Source: Opitutia bacterium
GTDB lineage: Bacteria > Verrucomicrobiota > Verrucomicrobiia > Opitutales > Opitutaceae
DNA length: 64,000 bases
Assembly: GCA_016217545.1 (NCBI GenBank)
Contig: JACRHT010000012.1
Coordinates: 1,116,001 to 1,180,000, forward strand
Reading direction: 5' to 3'
Shown here: positions 7,366-16,600 of the stretch, in pieces
Layout: each line of letters begins with the position of its first letter
Position numbering within the stretch: the stretch's first letter is position 1
Made by a program: the position numbers and the translations under genes
Notes under the pieces: generated by a model
What the model was told of the DNA's origin: nothing
Database searches by the model: none
Seen by the model: only the letters and a program-made list of their open reading frames with translations

Positions 7366-8355
7366 TCAGAAGAGCGCGTTGGCGACGACGCCGACGGCTT
7401 GGATCGGGCCGGAGTCGCCGAGGCCGTCGAGGGCGCGGTCGGCTTTCTTCACGACGCCTTGGACGTCTTTATACATCGAGTCGTCGTTGAGGAGCTTGCC
7501 GAGCGTGCCTTCGCCGCGCGCGATCTTGTCGGTGACGCTGCGGGCGTTGGCGACGGTGGCCTTGAGGTTGTCGGCGGTGGCTTGGTCGTAGAGCAGCGCG
7601 CCGACGGCACCCTTGCCGGACTTCACGTCGGCGATGATGCCGCGCGTATCGGCCATGAAGACTTTCGCGTCGCCGGCGGCAGCTTTGATTTCGCCGACGG
7701 CGGCGACGAGGTCGTCGTGGAGTTTCGGATCGTTGACCAGTTTGCCGAAGGTGCCTTCGCCGCTTTTGATTTTGGAAGTGATGTCCTGGAGGTTGGCGAT
7801 GGTCTCGGTGAGCTTCGGGCCGTTCTGGTCGACGAGTTTGTCGAGCTTGTTGAAGAGCGAGCCGGAGCCGCTGTCACCGCCGAGCGCCTTGCCGATGTTG
7901 TCGGCGACGCCTTCGAGTTTGGCGCCGAGGGAGCCGAGCTGGGCGATGACCTCGTTCATGTCGGCGGTGTTCTTGGTCTTCATCGTGTCGCCGTCCTTGA
8001 GCATCACGGCGGAGTTGCCGAAGCTGACGGCGAGGTGCTGACTGCCGAGGAGGCTGGAGGTTTCGACGGAGGCGACGGCGTCGTTCGGGATGGAGACTTT
8101 CGGGTCGATGCTGAGCACGGCTTCGACGCGCTGGTTGCCGAGGCGCGTGGAAGCGACGGAGCCGATCTTCACGCCGGCCATCTGGACCTCGTCGCCTTCC
8201 TTGAGGCCCTTGAGGTTCGCGAAGGGCGCGAGGACGGTGTAGCCGCGCTTCTTGAAGATCTGGCCGCCGCTGAGCGACTCGAACGTGATCCAGGCCAGCG
8301 CGCAGCCGAGGAGGAAGAAAAGACCGACGCGAACGGTCTGTTGCGTGTTATTCAT
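7366..8355 (-). CDS. mlaD: MlaD/MCE-family lipid-transport substrate-binding protein
   Basis: This is a 329-residue inner-membrane-anchored periplasmic protein of a lipid ABC transporter. One N-terminal transmembrane helix (about 8-26, VGLFFLLGCALAWITFESL) is followed by an MCE domain (about 38-115: YTVLAPFANLKGLKEGDEVQMAGVKIG split across the hexamer-forming barrel). A long helical, low-complexity tail contains repeated segments such as KIxxGEGTFGKL and ARGEGTLGKLLND. Tails of this kind form a tunnel toward the outer membrane in other MCE proteins. Its start overlaps the end of mlaF by 8 bp. The family moves phospholipids between the membranes; direction and lipid are unknown here. Confidence 0.9.
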   Translation of the reverse strand: MNNTQQTVRVGLFFLLGCALAWITFESLSGGQIFKKRGYTVLAPFANLKGLKEGDEVQMAGVKIGSVASTRLGNQRVEAVLSIDPKVSIPNDAVASVETSSLLGSQHLAVSFGNSAVMLKDGDTMKTKNTADMNEVIAQLGSLGAKLEGVADNIGKALGGDSGSGSLFNKLDKLVDQNGPKLTETIANLQDITSKIKSGEGTFGKLVNDPKLHDDLVAAVGEIKAAAGDAKVFMADTRGIIADVKSGKGAVGALLYDQATADNLKATVANARSVTDKIARGEGTLGKLLNDDSMYKDVQGVVKKADRALDGLGDSGPIQAVGVVANALF

Positions 8356-9151
8356 GGGAGTTCTCCAGTTGTTTAAAGCGGGGGTTCTTGAGGTCGATCG
8401 TGGGCGTGAGGAAGTTCGCGATGTCGCGCTCCTTCGGCTCGCGGAAGTCGGCGGGTTTGCCGGTGGCGCGGATCTTGCCGTCCATGATGATGGCGATGCG
8501 GTCGGCGATGTTGATCGCGAGGTCGCGGTCGTGCGTGACGACGATGCTGGTGACGGCGGTCTGCTCGCGGAGGGTGGCGATGATTTCGCTGATCGTGGCG
8601 CCCATCACCGGATCGAGTTCGGAGGTCGGCTCGTCGTAGAGGAGGAGTTGCGGCTCCATGACGAGGGCGCGGGCGATGGCGACGCGCTTCTTCATGCCGC
8701 CGGAGAGTTCGGACGGGAATTTCTGCGCGGCTTTCTCGAGCGAAAGGATCGAGAGCGCGCGCATCACGCGCTCGCGGATGCCGGCCTCGTTGCACTGGCG
8801 ATGTTCGCGCGGGTAGAGCGCGAGGTTGTCGTAGACCGTGAGCGAGTTGAAGAGCGCGCCGGCCTGGAAAACGAGGGCGAGGTGGACCTTGTCGCGCGTG
8901 TCGGGATCGGCGGCATCGTATTCGCCGATGCGGACGGAGCCGCTCGTGGGCAATTCGAGGCCGGCGATGTGTTTCAGGAGGACGCTCTTGCCCGAGCCGC
9001 TGGGGCCCATGATGCAGAAGATTTCTCCGGGGCGCACCTCAAGGTTGATGTCCTTCAGCACGGTGACGCCGCCGAATTTCTTCGTCAGGTGGTCGACGGT
9101 GACGCCGAAGGTTTTGCCGGCGAAGGGAGTGGCGGTATAGGTGGAACTCAT
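8348..9151 (-). CDS. mlaF: MlaF-type ABC transporter ATPase
   Basis: This is a 267-residue cytoplasmic ATPase that powers MCE lipid transport. The Walker A motif is GPSGSGKS, the signature motif LSGGMKKRVAIARAL (the LSGGM variant is typical of MlaF/Mkl ATPases), and Walker B is LLLYDEPTSELDP with the H-loop VVTHD. It sits between mlaE (7-bp gap upstream) and mlaD (8-bp overlap downstream), the standard order. No mlaB STAS-domain gene or mlaC chaperone gene is seen in the window. Confidence 0.93.
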   Translation of the reverse strand: MSSTYTATPFAGKTFGVTVDHLTKKFGGVTVLKDINLEVRPGEIFCIMGPSGSGKSVLLKHIAGLELPTSGSVRIGEYDAADPDTRDKVHLALVFQAGALFNSLTVYDNLALYPREHRQCNEAGIRERVMRALSILSLEKAAQKFPSELSGGMKKRVAIARALVMEPQLLLYDEPTSELDPVMGATISEIIATLREQTAVTSIVVTHDRDLAINIADRIAIIMDGKIRATGKPADFREPKERDIANFLTPTIDLKNPRFKQLENSHE

Positions 9152-9158
9152 GGCCGGG

Positions 9159-9911
9159 TCAGAGGAGCGCCTTGGTGACGAAGTAATCGAGCACCAGGAT
9201 GAGGATGAGCGAGGTGACGACGGCCTTGGTGACGGAGGCGCCGATCTCGCGCGGGCCGCCGCGGGTGTTGAGGCCGATGTAGCAGCAGACGGCGACGATC
9301 ACGAAGCCGAAGACCTCGGCCTTCAGCAGACCGTCGGTGATGTCCTTGAAATCCATGTAGCGTTTCAGCGCCGCGAAGTAGGATTCGCTGGGGACGGAGA
9401 TGAAATTGGTGTGCTCGCAAACGAGGGCGCCGCCATACCAGCCGCAGAGGTTGGCGATCAGCGCGAGCACGGGCATCATGACGAGCACGGCGGCGAGGCG
9501 CGGCAGCACCAGCATGCGCTCCGGCGGGATGTTCATCGTCACGAGTGCGTCGATCTCCTGGTAGACCTTCATCGAGGCGAGTTCGGCGGTGATGGCGGAG
9601 CCGACGCGGCCGGCGATGAGGATGGCGACCATGACGGGGCCGAGTTCGCGCGCCATCGACAGGCCGACCAGCGTGCCGATGAACTGTTTCGCTCCGAAAT
9701 TCTGCATCGAGTAACCGCTCTGCAGCGCGAGCACCGAGCCGATGAAGAAGCTGAGGATCGTGACGATCGGCAGGGAGGTGTAGCCGATGACGAAGCACTG
9801 TTCGATGAAGCGCCCGAACTGTCGCGGCAGCGTGCCGGTGAACTTCAGCGTGCGCGTCATGAGGAGCACGACGCCGCCGATGTGGCCGAGGACGAGGGAG
9901 AGTTGCTTCAT
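9159..9911 (-). CDS. mlaE: MlaE-type ABC transporter permease
   Basis: This is a 250-residue inner-membrane permease with about five hydrophobic segments, beginning MKQLSLVLGHIGGVVLLM. The conserved MlaE core is visible: GTLVGLSMARELGPVMVAILIAGRVGSA, followed by ITAELASMKVYQEIDAL in the coupling region (read in two parts). The ATG at 9911 overlaps the stop codon of the upstream exported protein (ATGA), so translation of the two is probably coupled. The frame upstream of 9911 belongs to that protein's region and lacks similarity. Confidence 0.92.
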   Translation of the reverse strand: MKQLSLVLGHIGGVVLLMTRTLKFTGTLPRQFGRFIEQCFVIGYTSLPIVTILSFFIGSVLALQSGYSMQNFGAKQFIGTLVGLSMARELGPVMVAILIAGRVGSAITAELASMKVYQEIDALVTMNIPPERMLVLPRLAAVLVMMPVLALIANLCGWYGGALVCEHTNFISVPSESYFAALKRYMDFKDITDGLLKAEVFGFVIVAVCCYIGLNTRGGPREIGASVTKAVVTSLILILVLDYFVTKALL

Positions 9912-11389
9912 GGCTGGGTGGCCGCGGGGGCCTTGGTAGCAGGCGTGCGGCGGAAATCGAACAGGGAAAACTTCCAACGGGCCTCACCCGGAGCGCGGCG
10001 CCAGCTGAGCAGGCCGTTGCCGAGCGCGACGCGCGCGCCGGTCTCGGGCGTGGCGCGCGTGCTGAAGAGCGGGCCGAGGTGGAACTCGCGTTCGGTGGCC
10101 GAGCGACGGCGGCTGACGAGGTTCCAGAGGATGTTCCAACGTGTGTCGCCCGGCGCGCGTTGCTCGAAGCGGTAGACGGCGAAGATCGGCGAGTAGAGTT
10201 CGCGGATGGGCTCGTTGTTGGTGAAAAGGACTTCGAACGGGCTGAAGAGCTGGAATTGGCGGCGGCCAGCGCCGTTGTCCCACGCGCTGAAAAGCGGCCA
10301 GAGGTGGCGCTTCGAAGCGGGCGCGGCGGCGGGGTTCGAGAGGCTGCGTTGCTCGTGCGACCAGTAGACGACGAGCAGGAACTGATTTCGCTCATGCGCG
10401 ACGCCCTGTTCGTTCCACTCGGCGTGGCGGACGAGCGGCCAGAGCACCCAGGTCTTGTCGTAACCCTTCACGACGCTGTGGGTGTAGAAGGGCGCCCAGC
10501 GGTTCACGGTGCGGTTGTCGCCGCGGCCCTGCACGAGGAACGGCCAGAAGTAGCGCGTCTCGTGGTAGCGGTGCGGCGCGGTGCGGTCGGTGTAGCCGAA
10601 GAACGGCCAGAGATAGTTCTCGTCGACGAAGCCCGGGGCGGTGGCGCGGGTGTAGAACGGCAGGAAGCCGAGGTTGGTGCGCGTGGCGCCAGCGGGGTCG
10701 TCGAGCTGTTTCGTCTGTTGGTAGATCAGCGGCCAGAGAAAATACCGATTGTCGTAGTCGTTCGGACGCGCGACGTGACCGAAGAGCGGCCACGCCTCGA
10801 AGCCGTGGTGGCCGTTGCCGCCGGTGAAGCGCAGGAAGGGCCACGGCACGTAGTTCGTGTGGCGTCCGTCCTTCTCGACGCGGAAATAAAGCGGAGCTGC
10901 GACCCAGCTGAGGCGGTCCTTGCCGAAGCGGTGCTTCACCTCGCCGGCGATCGGCAGCAGCGCGCGGTAACTCGTCGCCGGGTCGCCGGTATCACGCGAG
11001 AAATAGAGCGGCCACACGTCGAAACCGCGGACGGGATGGCCGCCGTCGCTGGCGAGGCCGGGCTGGCGGCGGAAATTGATCAGCTGAAAGAACGAGAACG
11101 ACTCGCTCGCGGCGTCGTGCTGCCAGGAAAACAGCGGGTAGAGAAAATAGGAGGCTTCGCGGTCGGCTTGCTTCGTGTTGAGGAACAGCGGGCGCCAGGC
11201 GCGGATTTCCTTGCCGTCGGCGGTTGTGCGCTCGGCGAGGAGCGGGCCGAGGCCTTGTTGCGCGGTGACTTCGCCGGTCTGGTCGTCGACGGTCGCGACG
11301 CGCAACGGCCAGCCGTTGAGTTCGGCGCCGCGGAGCGGTAGCGCGAACCCGGCCGCGGCGAGGAGCCAGAAGGCGAGTCGAGACTTCAT
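9908..11389 (-). CDS. Exported protein of unknown function with repeated WPLF/WPFF motifs, head of the mla operon
   Basis: This is a 493-residue protein with a clear Sec signal peptide (MKSRLAFWLLAAAGFALP, then LRGAE). The mature part is rich in Trp, Pro, Phe and Tyr and repeats a short motif about a dozen times: RPLFLNT, LYPLFSW, VWPLYFS, APLYFRV, VPWPFLR, AWPLFGH, LWPLIYQ, LPFYTRA, LWPFFGY, FWPFLVQ, APFYTHS, VLWPLVR, LWPLFSA. The spacing of 25-45 residues suggests a repeated beta-hairpin or beta-barrel fold in the periplasm or outer membrane. I do not recognise a named family. Its stop overlaps the mlaE start by 4 bp, so it is the first gene of the mla operon, and a role as outer-membrane or periplasmic partner in lipid transport is inferred only from this. 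The ATG at 11389 was chosen for the signal peptide. Confidence 0.75.
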   Translation of the reverse strand: MKSRLAFWLLAAAGFALPLRGAELNGWPLRVATVDDQTGEVTAQQGLGPLLAERTTADGKEIRAWRPLFLNTKQADREASYFLYPLFSWQHDAASESFSFFQLINFRRQPGLASDGGHPVRGFDVWPLYFSRDTGDPATSYRALLPIAGEVKHRFGKDRLSWVAAPLYFRVEKDGRHTNYVPWPFLRFTGGNGHHGFEAWPLFGHVARPNDYDNRYFLWPLIYQQTKQLDDPAGATRTNLGFLPFYTRATAPGFVDENYLWPFFGYTDRTAPHRYHETRYFWPFLVQGRGDNRTVNRWAPFYTHSVVKGYDKTWVLWPLVRHAEWNEQGVAHERNQFLLVVYWSHEQRSLSNPAAAPASKRHLWPLFSAWDNGAGRRQFQLFSPFEVLFTNNEPIRELYSPIFAVYRFEQRAPGDTRWNILWNLVSRRRSATEREFHLGPLFSTRATPETGARVALGNGLLSWRRAPGEARWKFSLFDFRRTPATKAPAATQP

Positions 11390-11589
11390 GCTTGGTTGAT
11401 GGTAAAGGCGTTGCCTTTGCGTCGACCTGGGCCAGTTAGGTGGTGGCCCGGGCCGAACAGGGACAGGTAAATCCCGGTCCGCTGGGGCGCAAACAGTATG
11501 TTGAAACCGCAACGAGCAGAAAGTGTTCCGCTGCAACAGCGTCTTGAGGCGCGGCGTGCCGGTGTGATTCGCGTCGGAGGGCGCTTCGG

Positions 11590-12174
11590 ATGCGCATAAC
11601 CGGCGGCAACGCGCGGGGCATCCCGCTCAACTTGCCGAAGGGCGACGCCGTGCGGCCGGCGACCGATGCGATGCGGCAGGCGGTTTTCTCGAGCATCGCG
11701 AGTCGGGTGCCGGGCGCGCGTTTTTTGGACCTTTTCGCCGGCAGCGGAGCCTACGGGCTCGAGGCGCTGAGTCGCGGAGCGGCGGGCGGCGTGTTCGTGG
11801 AGAAGAACGCCAAGACGGTCGCATTCATCCGCCAAAACATCGCGGCGGTGTGCAAAAGCCTCGGGCGGGGGACGGAGGATTTGCGCGTGGTGAATGCCGA
11901 CGCGACCGGCGTGCCCGATGCGGGCGAGCTGCCGGATCTCGTTTTCATCGATCCGCCCTATGACTTGATCGCGGAGGTGGCGCCGAAGCTGTTCGCGCGG
12001 CTGACGACGTTGCTCGCGCCGAAGCCGGATCCGGTGATCGTGTTCGAAATGCCGGGCGAGCTGGAAGTGGCGGCGGAGGACTGGACGTGCGTGCGGCGCC
12101 TGGGCAAGGGCGCGCGCCAGCCGACGGTGTGTTTTTTCAAGCGCGCCGAGCTCGCCGCGGCCGAGGCGGGCTAG
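11590..12174 (+). CDS. rsmD: 16S rRNA (guanine(966)-N2)-methyltransferase RsmD
   Basis: This is a 194-residue SAM-dependent methyltransferase that modifies G966 of 16S rRNA. It opens with the family start MRITGGNARGIPL, followed by VRPATDAMRQAVFSSI. The SAM-binding motif I is FLDLFAGSGAYGLEALSRGA, and the catalytic motif IV is FIDPPYD, as expected for exocyclic-amino methylation. The length is normal. The gene ends 4 bp into the convergent rsmE, so two rRNA methyltransferase genes meet tail to tail. Confidence 0.93.
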   Translation: MRITGGNARGIPLNLPKGDAVRPATDAMRQAVFSSIASRVPGARFLDLFAGSGAYGLEALSRGAAGGVFVEKNAKTVAFIRQNIAAVCKSLGRGTEDLRVVNADATGVPDAGELPDLVFIDPPYDLIAEVAPKLFARLTTLLAPKPDPVIVFEMPGELEVAAEDWTCVRRLGKGARQPTVCFFKRAELAAAEAG

Positions 12175-12890
12175 AACGTGCCGCGTGCGGCCTTGGCGAG
12201 GGCGAGCGTGGCGACGACGGCGGTCTCGAGGCGCAGCACGCGCGTGCCGAGGTGGGCGAGTTCGAAGCCGGTGGCGCGAAGCTGGTCGCGATCGCGCGGG
12301 CCCCAGCCGCGCTCGGGACCGAGAGCGAGGACGAGCGGGCGTTCGCGGGCGAGGCGACAATCGGCGAAGGCGCGAGTGGCTTCGTAGTTGTCGAGCGCGA
12401 GACGTTGCGTGTCGGCCGGGAGCGCGGCGATGGCCGCGGCCAGCGGTCGGTCGGACGTGACCTCCGGGATGGAGGTGGTGAAGGACTGTTCGGCTCCGGC
12501 GAGGACGTGCCGGCGCCATTCGCCGTCGCGCCAGAGGGTGCTGTGGGCGTAGCTCGGTTCGGTTTTCTCGGTCGCGACGAAGTGGATGGCGCTCACGCCG
12601 AGCGTGGTGGCGTCGCGCAGGATATCGCGCGCGGTTTGGGGGCGCGGCAGTCCGATGAGGAGCGTGAGGGTGTCCGGTGGCGCGGGCGGAACGGACCACG
12701 TGAAGGCGAGTTCGATCTCGGCCTCGCGCACGGCGACGATGCGGCCCTTGCCGCGCGGGCCGTTGACGATGCCGGCGTCGAACTCGTCGCCGGGGCCGCG
12801 GTGCAGCACGTCGAGCAGATGGCGCGCGCGAGGATCGGGGCGGGGAAGCGCGGCGGAGATTTCGGCGGCGGTGAAGAGCACCAAGTTCAC
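12171..12890 (-). CDS. rsmE: 16S rRNA (uracil(1498)-N3)-methyltransferase RsmE
   Basis: This is a SPOUT-fold methyltransferase of 239 residues from the GTG at 12890. The N-terminal PUA-like part contains DPRARHLLDVLHRGPGDEF, the usual RsmE segment around H(L/I)xxVLR. The C-terminal trefoil-knot domain has LALGPERGWGPRD (family ALGPEGG...) and the closing HLGTRVLRLETAVVATLALA. Another GTG at 12944 would add 18 residues (RSKPSVDISCITRYPDR); the shorter form starts VNLVLF and fits family N-termini better. Neither start has a good ribosome binding site. The gene is divergent from the response regulator. Confidence 0.92.
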   Translation of the reverse strand: MNLVLFTAAEISAALPRPDPRARHLLDVLHRGPGDEFDAGIVNGPRGKGRIVAVREAEIELAFTWSVPPAPPDTLTLLIGLPRPQTARDILRDATTLGVSAIHFVATEKTEPSYAHSTLWRDGEWRRHVLAGAEQSFTTSIPEVTSDRPLAAAIAALPADTQRLALDNYEATRAFADCRLARERPLVLALGPERGWGPRDRDQLRATGFELAHLGTRVLRLETAVVATLALAKAARGTF

Positions 12891-12956
12891 GCGGTCGGGG
12901 TAGCGGGTGATGCAGGATATGTCCACGCTTGGCTTGCTGCGCACGGCGTTTGGGGT

Positions 12957-13661
12957 ATGCCTGCGGCCGTGAATGCGAGTGTAAATTCTCCCGCCAAAGA
13001 TGATGGCGACCCGCTGCGTGGGCAGCGGGCGATCATTGTGGAGGACCAGAAACTCTTCGCGGATTTCCTTGCCGGTTGTTTTCGCGAATGGGGGATCGAA
13101 GTGTTGCTCGCGACGGCGTCGGGTTCAGCCGGACTCGCCGCGGTGCACCAGATGCGCCCGGACCTGCTGATGCTGGATTTTTCCCTGCCGGATATCGACG
13201 GGCTGGAGGTCGCGCGGCAGGTGCTGACGGACCGGAGTTTCTCCGCGATGAAGGTGATCGGCATCTCCTCGCACCGGGACCCGTGGACGATGTTGCAGGT
13301 GCAGAAGCTGGGCCTGCACGGTTTCGTGGACAAAATGGATCAGAGCGCCGAGACGCTGCGGACGGCCGTCATTTCAGTCGTGAGCGGAAATGTTTTCTAC
13401 ACCAGCGCGGTGGTGGAATCGAGCGCGCGGCTGCGGCGCGACCCGAAGGCGTTCAACCGGGTGCTCTCCGACTACGAGTTGAAGATCCTCGCGCTGATCG
13501 GCCACGCGATGACCGATGAGGAGATCGCGGCGGAGCTCGGCATCAGTCCCTCGACCATGCAGTCGCGGCGGCGCGACATCATGAAGAAGCTCGACGTCCA
13601 CTCGACGCCGAAGCTGATCCACTACGCGATCGCGAACGGCCTCACGCGGGCTCGCAATTGA
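12957..13661 (+). CDS. NarL/LuxR-type response regulator
   Basis: This is a 234-residue transcription regulator. A receiver domain (about 22-140) begins RAIIVEDQKLFADFL and has the phospho-acceptor Asp in LLMLDFSLPDIDG. A LuxR-type helix-turn-helix (about 170-230) follows: LSDYELKILALIGHAMTDEEIAAELGISPSTMQSRRRDIMKKL in consecutive pieces. The ATG at 12957 is used; another Met at 12972 is possible. The gene ends inside the 3' end of the convergent hybrid kinase gene (20-bp overlap), which is the likely, though unproven, signalling partner. Confidence 0.88.
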   Translation: MPAAVNASVNSPAKDDGDPLRGQRAIIVEDQKLFADFLAGCFREWGIEVLLATASGSAGLAAVHQMRPDLLMLDFSLPDIDGLEVARQVLTDRSFSAMKVIGISSHRDPWTMLQVQKLGLHGFVDKMDQSAETLRTAVISVVSGNVFYTSAVVESSARLRRDPKAFNRVLSDYELKILALIGHAMTDEEIAAELGISPSTMQSRRRDIMKKLDVHSTPKLIHYAIANGLTRARN

Positions 13662-16600
13662 GGCGCGTCAGCGTGTCGTGCAGGGAGGTCCAATCCTGCG
13701 TCAGCTCGGTCGCCAAGGGGCGGGCGGCGGCCCAGTTGCCTTGCTGGCACAGGCGCTCGAGCTGGAGCGCACGCTTCATGGCGGCGGCGGCGTGAAGGAA
13801 GCCGAAACGGCCGGCGAGTTTGTGGGCGGCGCGGGCGCTATGCTGCCGATCTTCGGCGGTGAGGCCGGCGTGCAGCTCTTCGAACTCGGCTCGGGCGGCG
13901 GTGGAGAACTCGGCGAGTTCGGCTTCGAGGGTCTGCGCGTGCTGGCGGGCGAGCGTTTGGAGATTTTCGAGGGGATCGAAGCTGTCGCGCGAAGGGAGCA
14001 CGAAGTGCCGGGCGTCGCCGGGCGAGCGCGATTGGATGGCTTCGGCGAGCGCTGAGCCGAGCCGTTCTTCGCCGATGGGTTTGCTGAGGAAGCCATCCAT
14101 CCCGGCGGCCAGGCATTCGCGGCGTTTCTCGACGGTGGAGTAGGCGGTGGTGGCGATGATGAGCGGCTGGCGTTGCTGCGTCGTCTGGCGGATGCGCTTC
14201 GCCAAGGCGGGGCCGGTGGTGTCCGGCATGTCGTAGTCGAGGAAGACGACGTCGGGATGCTGCGTGAGGGCGGCGAGGGCGGCGTCGGCGTTGGCCGCGC
14301 GGAGGACTTGGAAGCCGCGGCGTTCGAGCATCGTGGCGAGGGCGACGAGGTTGTAGTCCTCGTCGTCGACGATGAGCGCGAGCTTCGGCAGGTCGACGAT
14401 GGTCTGCGTCGCGTTGTCGAGGGTGACGGGTGCCGCGATCGGGAGCTCGAGGGAAAGGAAAAAGGTGGAGCCTTCGCCCGGGGCGCTCTCGACCCAGGCG
14501 TTGCCGCCCATCTTGGTGGCGAGGCGCCGGCAGACGGCGAGGCCCATGCCGGTGCCCGGGATGCGGTTGCTGCGGGCGCCGGCGCCGCGCTCGAATTTTT
14601 CGAAGATGCGTTCCTGCTCCTCGAGGGGAATGCCGGGGCCGGCGTCGGAGACGGCGAAGGTGAGGACGGCGTTCTTTTCGCCGACGATGCGCGCCCACAC
14701 CGTGACGTCGATGTCGCCTTGCGGGGCGTATTTGATCGCGTTGCTGACGTAGTTGAGGAGGACCTGGCGGATGCGGCGGGCGTCGCCGATCAGGCGGGGC
14801 GGCACGGAGGGACCGAGGGCGAACTCGACTTTCACGCCTGCGGCGGCGCTGACGGGCGAGGTGATGGCGGAGACGGCGTCGAGCAGTTCCGCGGGCGAGA
14901 ACGGCTGCGGGTCGAGCTCGATGGTGCCGGATTGGAGTTTGGAGAAGTCGAGGATGTCCTCGAGGAGCGAGGCGAGGTGGGTGGCGCAGTGGCGCAGGAG
15001 CCCGAAGCGGTAGCGGCCCTCCTCGTCGAGGTGGGAGATGTCGATCGCCGCGGAGAGGCCGACGACGCCGTTCATCGGGTTGCGGATCTCGTGGCTCATG
15101 CTGGCGAGGAAGTCGTCCTTGGCGGCGTTGGCTTGGACGAGTTCGGCAGTGCGTTCGGCGACCTGTTTTTCGAGTTCGAGGTTGCGGGCGCGGATGCGGC
15201 GTTCGCGGATGCGGATGGCGCCGAGCAGCGCAGCGATGAAGAGAGCGGCGTAGGCTGCGTAGGCCCACACGGAGCGATACCAAGGAGGAAGGATGGTAAA
15301 CGAAATCGCGACGGGCTCGCTGACGAGGCCGCCGGGGTTGATGGCGCGGGCGGCGAACGTGTAGTCACCCTCTCTGAGGTTGGAGTATTCGAAGGACGTC
15401 TCGTCGGCGGGCGGCCCCCATTCGGGCGAGCCGGGGCCGAAGCTGACTTGGAAACGGAGCGCCGGACGCATCGTTATGTCGGGCGAACTGACCCGGAGCT
15501 TCGGGCGTCCATCATGGCTGAAAACGGCGTCGACGGGCGTCGGCGGGGCCAACTCGACCCGGGGCGGACTTGGTTTGGACCACTCCGGCAATTCTTCGGG
15601 GCGAGCCTGCATCAGGCCACCCTCACCGCCGATCCAGAGGGTGTCAGTGCCGCCCTCGCGTGTGACCGCCAGCCGGGTGATGCCGCCGATGGACTGCAGG
15701 CCGGGAACAAGAATATCCCGCAAACGTTGAACTTCACCGGTGGGCGATAGATCGAGCGCCGCTATGCCGGTCTCGAATCCCACGGGAGAGTTTGACCGCG
15801 TGAAGACTACATACAATCGCCGCTCATCGGGTGAAAGCGCGGCCAGCGAAACGGTTCCAGGCAATGAGCCCAGTTTTGCCGGCTCGCGCCCGGGCCGAAG
15901 CAGAAACAGGGTGCGGTTCGCCAAGGCAATGATGTCGTGCTCGCGCCGGATCACGGCGCTGGGCGCGCCACTCGAGTTGCGAAACACCGCTGGGGCATCA
16001 GCGGGAACAAATCGTCCATCCGACCAAGTGAACCGGCGCGGTGGCGCCCAGAACGAGGCGGTCCAGAGGTCATGGGCCTCGTCGAAAGCGAGGGTGTGGA
16101 CCGGCCCGAGCGAGACCTGATATTCGGTCGACTGCCATTTTCCACTGACGGGGTCGCGCGCGAGTTGAACCTGGCCGCGAGCGTGCACGGCGAGGAACTG
16201 GTCGGGGTTCCACAAGGGCAGCAGCGCCGTGAAGGAGCGCCCGGACAAGTCACAGATGGTTTCGGTTCGATTCGGGCGCGCGAGGTCGATTCCGCCGAAA
16301 CGGGCTACCACCGCGCTGCCGTCGCTGCGCGCGGAGAGCGTGTAGAAATTGTTAGGTGTCGTCGGGACGTTTTCGAGTGCGAGGCCGGCCGATCCTGCTG
16401 CCGCGCGGAAGAGCCGGTTGATGGCCCCGATCCATACGGCGCCATGTGGGTCGACAGCTAGGGCTCCGATGCTCGGTTGCGGATCTTCGCGCGCGAGCGG
16501 GACGCGGGCGACGGCTCCGGCGCTATCGAAGCGGAGCAGCCCGAAGGCGTTGCACACCCACAGTTGTCCGTCTCGGTCGAGAAAAGGCTGCTGCGTGTCG

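Noticed and set aside
12087-12956. Upstream extension of the response regulator
   Set aside because: Antisense to rsmE; receiver-domain similarity starts only after 12957.
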